NCBI GenBank assembly: GCA_025360395.1
Contig: JANYCH010000095.1
Location: 1 to 18,071, forward strand
Source: Cytophagales bacterium
GTDB lineage: Bacteria > Bacteroidota > Bacteroidia > Cytophagales > UBA9547
Direction of reading: 5' to 3'
DNA: 18,071 nucleotides
The translations under genes and the position numbers were made by a program. Within the stretch, counting starts at the first letter, position 1. Each line of letters begins with the position of its first letter. Shown piece by piece: positions 13,514 to 18,071 of this stretch. Under the pieces are notes generated by a model. That model was not told where the DNA came from and ran no database searches. It saw only the letters and a list, made by a program, of their open reading frames with translations.

Positions 13514-16500
13514 GAATCCTGATCTGCCTGGTTATCCTTTCTTTCAATCTGCAAAAGGCAGCAGGACAATTCTTTACGAATGTTTCCTCCGCCGTAAGTC
13601 CATTTGGTTACGGTTATCTATCGAATGGGATAACAATTACAAATTTGGGTGTACTTGATGGGATTAACCTTGGCGTAGTAAGTATTGACATAACACTCAC
13701 CTCCCAAGGAAGCCCTGAATTATATTTGGTAGGTCCTGAAGGACATTCAGTCTATATACTCTCAGGTTCAACTGCTTTCAATGTTACAAATGGCAATTAT
13801 ACATTTACCAATGACCTTTCTGCTCCATCAATCAAGTATCTACCTTATACTTCCTCAATTCCGGGCACTTATACACCCTATGGGAACCTAAATGCATTTA
13901 ATGCTGGCCAATTAGCCGGTGGGCAACAGCCTGCAAACGGCTTATGGAGACTTTATGGGAAAACTGGAGGGACAGCCACTGTAACCAGATGGCAAATAAA
14001 TTTTGGCAACACCAACCTATTACCTGCACCAACTAATCAAAGCTTTGCAAAAGCCCTTCCTCTTATAAATACGACCGCAACAGGTAATTTTGTAAGTGGA
14101 AGTAATCAATATCATGGTGTTGTCCTTACGGCAGATTCAAAAGGTACTGAAGTTGGAAACAGCGGGTATACTGAAACAAGTATCTGGTATTCTTTTATTC
14201 CTAAATGTAAAAATGACCGAATTGAAGTAACCTCTGCGAATTCGTATATCCAATCAGGAATTTTGACTTCAACCAGAAATATTGTAAGTACAAACAGTAA
14301 TATTATAAACAGTACTTATACCTTCCCAATCACAACATTTACACCAGGAAATACTTATTATCTGGTGATGGATGGTAATGAAGCCGACATTTTTCAATAC
14401 CAGGTAAAATGGTATGAAGGCACGCAAGGCTGCATTCTGCCCACTTCAATTACAACACTTGACGAACCTTTGACACAATATTGCCAATTATCCTCAATCG
14501 GAATTAATTACAATATTGCTGGGACTTTTAACTCCGGCAACAGGTTCACAGCCCAACTTTCTGATACTAATTTTAACTTTTCAAATCCTATTGTACTTGG
14601 ATTTGTTGATGGCATAACAGCCACGCCTATTCAAGGGACACTACCAGCCGGATTAAAAACAGGAAAATCATATAAAATCAGGGTCGTGGCGAGTGCCCCG
14701 GTAACCACAGGAATTGAGAACGGTGCTATAATTATTTCAGATATACCTTCTTCCCCTGTCAGTATTTCTGGCAAACCATCTGTTTGCGCTGGTGAAAACA
14801 ATGTTACATATTCTGTAACTGCCCAGAATGGTATTAAATACCGTTGGAAAATAACAGGAGGAGCCCAAATTGTATCTCCCGTAACTGCCGATAGTTCAAC
14901 TATAACTGTAAATTTTGGAAGTTCCAATGCAGTCCTTAGTGTTTATGCAATTAATAGTTGTGGTATTTGGCCGGCCCTTCAAAAAAATATTAATGTTACC
15001 CAACCTTTAACACCTAGTATTAGCATTAACCCAACAATAACAACCATTTGTCAGGGAGATTCCGTTAAATTAAAAACTACCTTCACAAACGAGGGAACAG
15101 CACCAAAATTCAACTGGAAGCTAAATAACCAGAATATTGGTACGAATACTACTTCAATTACTGTTAAAAACTTAAAGAACAAAGATTCAGTATTAGTAAT
15201 ATTAACCAGCAACGACCAATGCCTTACTTCGCAAACCGCTATTTCTGGCAAGCTCTATTTTACAGTAAAAGACACCTTAAAACCAAATGTGACCATTGCA
15301 GGAAATACCCTTGCATGTCATGGATCCTTGCTTACAATAACTGCTAATACAAAAAATAGGGGTTTAAATCCTACGTTCGCTTGGTATGTTAATAATCAAG
15401 TTCAAAATGCAACTGATAGCATCTTTAAATCTAATCAGCTTCAAAATAATGACAGTGTGTGGGGGATTCTTACTTCGAATACGGTATGCGCCCGACCCAA
15501 AATGGTTATATCAAACAAATTAAAAATTAATATTACCAATACTGTCACCCCTTCGGTTAATATTTCTGGGAATAAGTCTATTTGTAAGGGGTCTGTTTTA
15601 ACGTTAACTGCCATCGGGCAAAATGAGGGTAGTAAACCCATTTACAATTGGTATGTAAACAATGAATTGCAAAACAACTCTGGAAGCATCTTTTCATCTT
15701 CAGTATTTAATAATAAAGACAGCGTTTATGTCACACTGATATCCAATGATCCTTGTGCCCAACCAACTAAAACAAACTCACAATTGGTTAAAATTTCAGT
15801 ATCTCAAACAATACAATCTGCCATTTCTATTACCGGAAATAAGGCTGTTTGTCAAGGAGAAAACCTAACCTTAATTGCCAATACAATAAACAGAGGAACG
15901 AATCCGATTTTTAAATGGTACTTAAACAATATATTTCAGAATTTCACAGACAGTATATTTAACGCCTCAACACTTAAAAAAAATGACAGTATTTATGTAT
16001 CACTTACTTCTAATTCAAATTGTTTAAATTCAGCGAGTGCAAATTCTTTGATAGCTAAAATAGACGTAAAAGATACTATCCAATCCACCATCATGATTTC
16101 TGGAACAAACTCTTTTTGTCAGGGAACATCTACAAATTATATTGCTAATACTCAAAACAGGGGAAGCAGTCCTGATTTCAAATGGTATGTCAACGGTAAC
16201 ATCCAAACTGCAGCTGACAGTGTATTTAACTCATCCACTTTAAAAAATAATGACCTGATTTGGGCCACAATAGAACCTAAATTACAATGCGCAAAACCTA
16301 CCCTTGTTACATCTAACAAAATAAAAACAACTGTTATAAATACTGTCAATCCAGAAGTTACTATACAAGGTCCTTCCTATTCCTGTAAAGGGGTTTTGGC
16401 TTCTTTTCAGGCTATATCGAAAAATGAAGGGCAAACGCCTGTTTATATGTGGTTTAAAAATGACACAGCTCAAAAGAATAGCACCGCATCTTTTGCAAGC

Positions 16501-17910
16501 AATCAATTAAATAACGGTGATAAAATAAGAGTTCAGCTTCAAAGTGATTTTCCCTGTGCCTTGCCTGAATTCGTATTTTCACAATCTTTCACAGTCATTG
16601 TACTGGATTCGGTAAAACCTAAAATCACAGTTATTTATGATTCTGTTTATTGTGAGAATGAAATTGTTAATTTGAAAACTACCATAGAAAACGTTGGGAC
16701 AAAACCATCTTATGCCTGGTTTGAATCGAATATAGGATTTGATACATCTTCCTCTGTTTCAATGCAATTTCCCAAAGGAAAACACACCATAACTGCCAAG
16801 GTCAAAAGCAATGAAAATTGTGCTTTTTCACCAGGAGCAGGTTCAACTGTTACATTTGATATAAAAGATACCATCACAATTAAACCTATTATTACCGGTG
16901 ACACTGTCATTTGCGACGGAAGTACTGGAAACTATGGTTTAAAAAATAAGCTACCTGTAAACACATTTTTCAATTGGATAGATATTGACAACACAACTGT
17001 AAATTATAATTCAGACTTTACCAAAACCAGGCTTAAAAATGGGGAAACAATTTATCTGAAGATTTCCGGCAAGGAGAAATGTGCTACTTATGCCAATTCC
17101 AATACTTTGACAATTCAAGTTATTCCATCAGTTATTCCGGAGGTCATTACTTCTGTCTCTAAAGATACTGCTTGCCCCAATGAAACTGTTGAATTTAAAG
17201 CTGTGATCAAAAACAGAGGTTCTGATGAAATCTTTATCTGGAAGATAAACGGGGTTGATCAAAATATTAATTCAGAATCCTTTACCTCAGCAATTACACC
17301 TTCTCAGGATATAATATTTAATTACACTTCTCAATTATCGTGTGGCAAGTTTTCGAGCGATTACTCTGTGCCTGATGTCCAATTTAAATCCGGACCTCCT
17401 GTCTTAACCTCAATTTCAGCACCCGAAAGTTATTGTGCCCAGGATGCTTCTATTCTTTTTACCACAGATTTTTATGAACAAGCAAAATATAACTGGAGCT
17501 ATCCTTCTAATATAACTGCGTTAGTAAATTCAAATTCTCTTAATGTAACCTTAAAAGGCACCACCAGGGACAGTATTAAAGTAAGTGCCACTAATGATTG
17601 CGGAACAGGAAACATAGTTTCAGTGATCTTATTACCAAAAGATTGTCAGCAATTATTTATTCCAACAGCGATAATATCATCACAGGAAGATGGAAACAAC
17701 CTTTGGCAGATCAAGGGAATTGAATCTTACGAAAATACAAATGTGATGGTATTTAACAGATGGGGTAATAAAGTTTTTCACTCTTCAGGATATAAAAAAC
17801 CCTGGGATGGAACAGTTGATGGCAAGTTATTGCCGACCGGTACTTATTACTATGTAATTGAAGGTGTGAATGATAAGCCACTAACCGGTGCGCTGACAAT
17901 TGTACACTAG
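13510..17910 (+). CDS. Secreted multi-domain Ig-repeat protein with T9SS type B sorting domain
   Basis: The 1466-residue exported protein probably starts at GTG; an in-frame TAA lies at 13498-13500, so no longer start exists in this frame. Signal peptide: about 1-19 (MRILICLVILSFNLQKAAG). Domains in order: a proprotein-convertase P-like beta sandwich (about 30-165; SPELYLVGPEGHSVYIL, NGLWRLYGKTGG); a PPC-like domain (about 175-310; ETSIWYSFIP); a domain with the common Bacteroidota phrase GKSYKIRVVASAP (about 315-410); a PKD/Ig-like domain with Cys426; an array of Ig-like units from about residue 500 to 1380, each with a Cys pair; and a gliding-motility-associated C-terminal domain (about 1382-1466; FNRWGNKVF, PWDGTVDGKLLPTGTYYYVI). 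The last directs type IX secretion and surface attachment (type B). No catalytic domain is seen, so adhesion or matrix function is inferred. No terminator is evident. Confidence 0.9.
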   Translation: MRILICLVILSFNLQKAAGQFFTNVSSAVSPFGYGYLSNGITITNLGVLDGINLGVVSIDITLTSQGSPELYLVGPEGHSVYILSGSTAFNVTNGNYTFTNDLSAPSIKYLPYTSSIPGTYTPYGNLNAFNAGQLAGGQQPANGLWRLYGKTGGTATVTRWQINFGNTNLLPAPTNQSFAKALPLINTTATGNFVSGSNQYHGVVLTADSKGTEVGNSGYTETSIWYSFIPKCKNDRIEVTSANSYIQSGILTSTRNIVSTNSNIINSTYTFPITTFTPGNTYYLVMDGNEADIFQYQVKWYEGTQGCILPTSITTLDEPLTQYCQLSSIGINYNIAGTFNSGNRFTAQLSDTNFNFSNPIVLGFVDGITATPIQGTLPAGLKTGKSYKIRVVASAPVTTGIENGAIIISDIPSSPVSISGKPSVCAGENNVTYSVTAQNGIKYRWKITGGAQIVSPVTADSSTITVNFGSSNAVLSVYAINSCGIWPALQKNINVTQPLTPSISINPTITTICQGDSVKLKTTFTNEGTAPKFNWKLNNQNIGTNTTSITVKNLKNKDSVLVILTSNDQCLTSQTAISGKLYFTVKDTLKPNVTIAGNTLACHGSLLTITANTKNRGLNPTFAWYVNNQVQNATDSIFKSNQLQNNDSVWGILTSNTVCARPKMVISNKLKINITNTVTPSVNISGNKSICKGSVLTLTAIGQNEGSKPIYNWYVNNELQNNSGSIFSSSVFNNKDSVYVTLISNDPCAQPTKTNSQLVKISVSQTIQSAISITGNKAVCQGENLTLIANTINRGTNPIFKWYLNNIFQNFTDSIFNASTLKKNDSIYVSLTSNSNCLNSASANSLIAKIDVKDTIQSTIMISGTNSFCQGTSTNYIANTQNRGSSPDFKWYVNGNIQTAADSVFNSSTLKNNDLIWATIEPKLQCAKPTLVTSNKIKTTVINTVNPEVTIQGPSYSCKGVLASFQAISKNEGQTPVYMWFKNDTAQKNSTASFASNQLNNGDKIRVQLQSDFPCALPEFVFSQSFTVIVLDSVKPKITVIYDSVYCENEIVNLKTTIENVGTKPSYAWFESNIGFDTSSSVSMQFPKGKHTITAKVKSNENCAFSPGAGSTVTFDIKDTITIKPIITGDTVICDGSTGNYGLKNKLPVNTFFNWIDIDNTTVNYNSDFTKTRLKNGETIYLKISGKEKCATYANSNTLTIQVIPSVIPEVITSVSKDTACPNETVEFKAVIKNRGSDEIFIWKINGVDQNINSESFTSAITPSQDIIFNYTSQLSCGKFSSDYSVPDVQFKSGPPVLTSISAPESYCAQDASILFTTDFYEQAKYNWSYPSNITALVNSNSLNVTLKGTTRDSIKVSATNDCGTGNIVSVILLPKDCQQLFIPTAIISSQEDGNNLWQIKGIESYENTNVMVFNRWGNKVFHSSGYKKPWDGTVDGKLLPTGTYYYVIEGVNDKPLTGALTIVH
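15013..16881 (+). repeat. Seven tandem Ig-like coding repeats, 267-nt period
   Basis: The first Cys codon of each unit lies at 15049, 15316, 15583, 15850, 16117, 16384 and 16651. The steps are exactly 267 nt (89 residues), with no insertion or deletion. The next units (Cys codons at 16912, 17173 and 17434) follow at 261 nt, and the one before (14785) at 264. The unit pattern is roughly 'P.v.I.G....C.G....L.A...N.G..P.F.WYvNn..q...dSiF....L.n.Ds..v.LtSn..C...'. A second Cys lies 57 residues after the first where checked (units 1 and 2), consistent with one disulfide per domain. The units have diverged in sequence, so this is old domain duplication, not recent DNA repeat expansion. Confidence 0.88.
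17653..17907 (+). other. T9SS type B C-terminal sorting domain
   Basis: The last 85 or so residues match the CHU_C / gliding-motility-associated domain: FIPTAI..., then VMVFNRWGNKVFHSSGYKKPWDGT, LPTGTYYYVIEG and a final LTGALTIVH. This domain is recognised by the type IX secretion machinery. The usual 'SPNGDGxND' near its start reads SSQEDGNN, a weaker version. Confidence 0.85.
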
Positions 17911-17950
17911 CCTTGTCCTTGTATTTATTTGGTAATGTGGTCAAAAATGG

Positions 17951-18071
17951 TTGGTGGATATTGAAATAATTTTGATTAAACTTGGCCATCAACATGAAGA
18001 GGACTTAAGCTCTGATGGAGATCAACTTAATAGCAATAATGTTGATGCTTATACGATAGAGGGTAGTTGTT
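17951..18071 (+). other. Uncertain open frame running off the right edge
   Basis: The frame from TTG at 17951 (upstream in-frame stop TAA) stays open to the window end. It would give about 40 residues, including LGHQHEEDLSSDGDQLN. There is no promoter or convincing start, and I recognise no family. It could be the start of the next gene or chance. Nothing else is visible in 17911-18071. Confidence 0.2.

Noticed and set aside
15013..16881. Regular 267-nt spacing considered as a DNA repeat array or CRISPR-like structure
   Set aside because: The periodicity is in codons for Ig-like domains. The nucleotide sequence of the units has diverged and lies wholly inside one reading frame.
17753..17995. 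80-codon minus-strand frame over the end of the adhesin gene
   Set aside because: It lies mostly antisense to the conserved sorting domain, has no promoter and no recognisable protein pattern.
17951..18071. Right-edge frame as a histidine phosphatase start
   Set aside because: A vague likeness around LIKLGHQHEED is not enough. The RHG catalytic motif is absent.

Overview
The window looks like an AT-rich chromosomal segment of a Bacteroidota bacterium, most likely Cytophagales or a relative. The evidence is a protein ending in a type B type IX secretion (T9SS) sorting domain, a DUF4292 lipoprotein next to a TPR protein and an EnvC-like factor, a scarcity of Shine-Dalgarno sequences, and several matches to the Bacteroidota promoter pattern (TTTG, about 19 nt, TAnnTTTG). 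I see no transposase, integrase, tRNA, rRNA, CRISPR array or prophage gene. It reads as ordinary core chromosome with one large accessory surface protein.

Layout. 1-102 is the C-terminal end of an unidentified plus-strand gene. It converges on a minus-strand pair: a four-helix membrane protein (80-457) and a 983-residue AsmA-like envelope protein (447-3398). After a 248-bp divergent spacer come a two-helix membrane protein (3647-3841) and a half-size EamA transporter (3878-4300), both on plus. A 58-residue histidine-rich secreted peptide lies opposite (4334-4510, minus), with its own terminator and a full -7 promoter match. A divergent spacer with an AT-rich palindrome leads to a tandem SRPBCC protein (4723-5568, plus).

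The core of the window is a minus-strand run: dut (10924), sugar-phosphate nucleotidyltransferase, 578-residue TPR protein, DUF4292 lipoprotein, and an EnvC-like degenerate LytM protein (ending at 5624). Spacings are 32, 4, -8 and 50 nt, so it is very probably one transcription unit. Apart from dut it is an envelope operon: a nucleotide-sugar enzyme, a periplasmic TPR scaffold, a probable LolB-like lipoprotein and a murein hydrolase activator. A LOG-family gene (11038-11757) lies upstream on the same strand.

On plus, ispF (11864-12343) is followed 8 nt later by a lipoprotein alpha/beta hydrolase of the DUF900 type with a TTG start (12352-13425). Then comes a 1466-residue secreted adhesin-like protein (13510-17910). 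It has a P-domain, a PPC-like domain, an array of Ig-like domains of which seven are spaced at exactly 267 nt, and a T9SS type B C-terminal domain. The last 160 bases hold only an uncertain open frame.

No wholly new system stands out. The observations most worth following are the histidine-rich peptide with its own promoter and terminator, the TPR/DUF4292 pair as a candidate LolB locus, and the length-locked Ig array.
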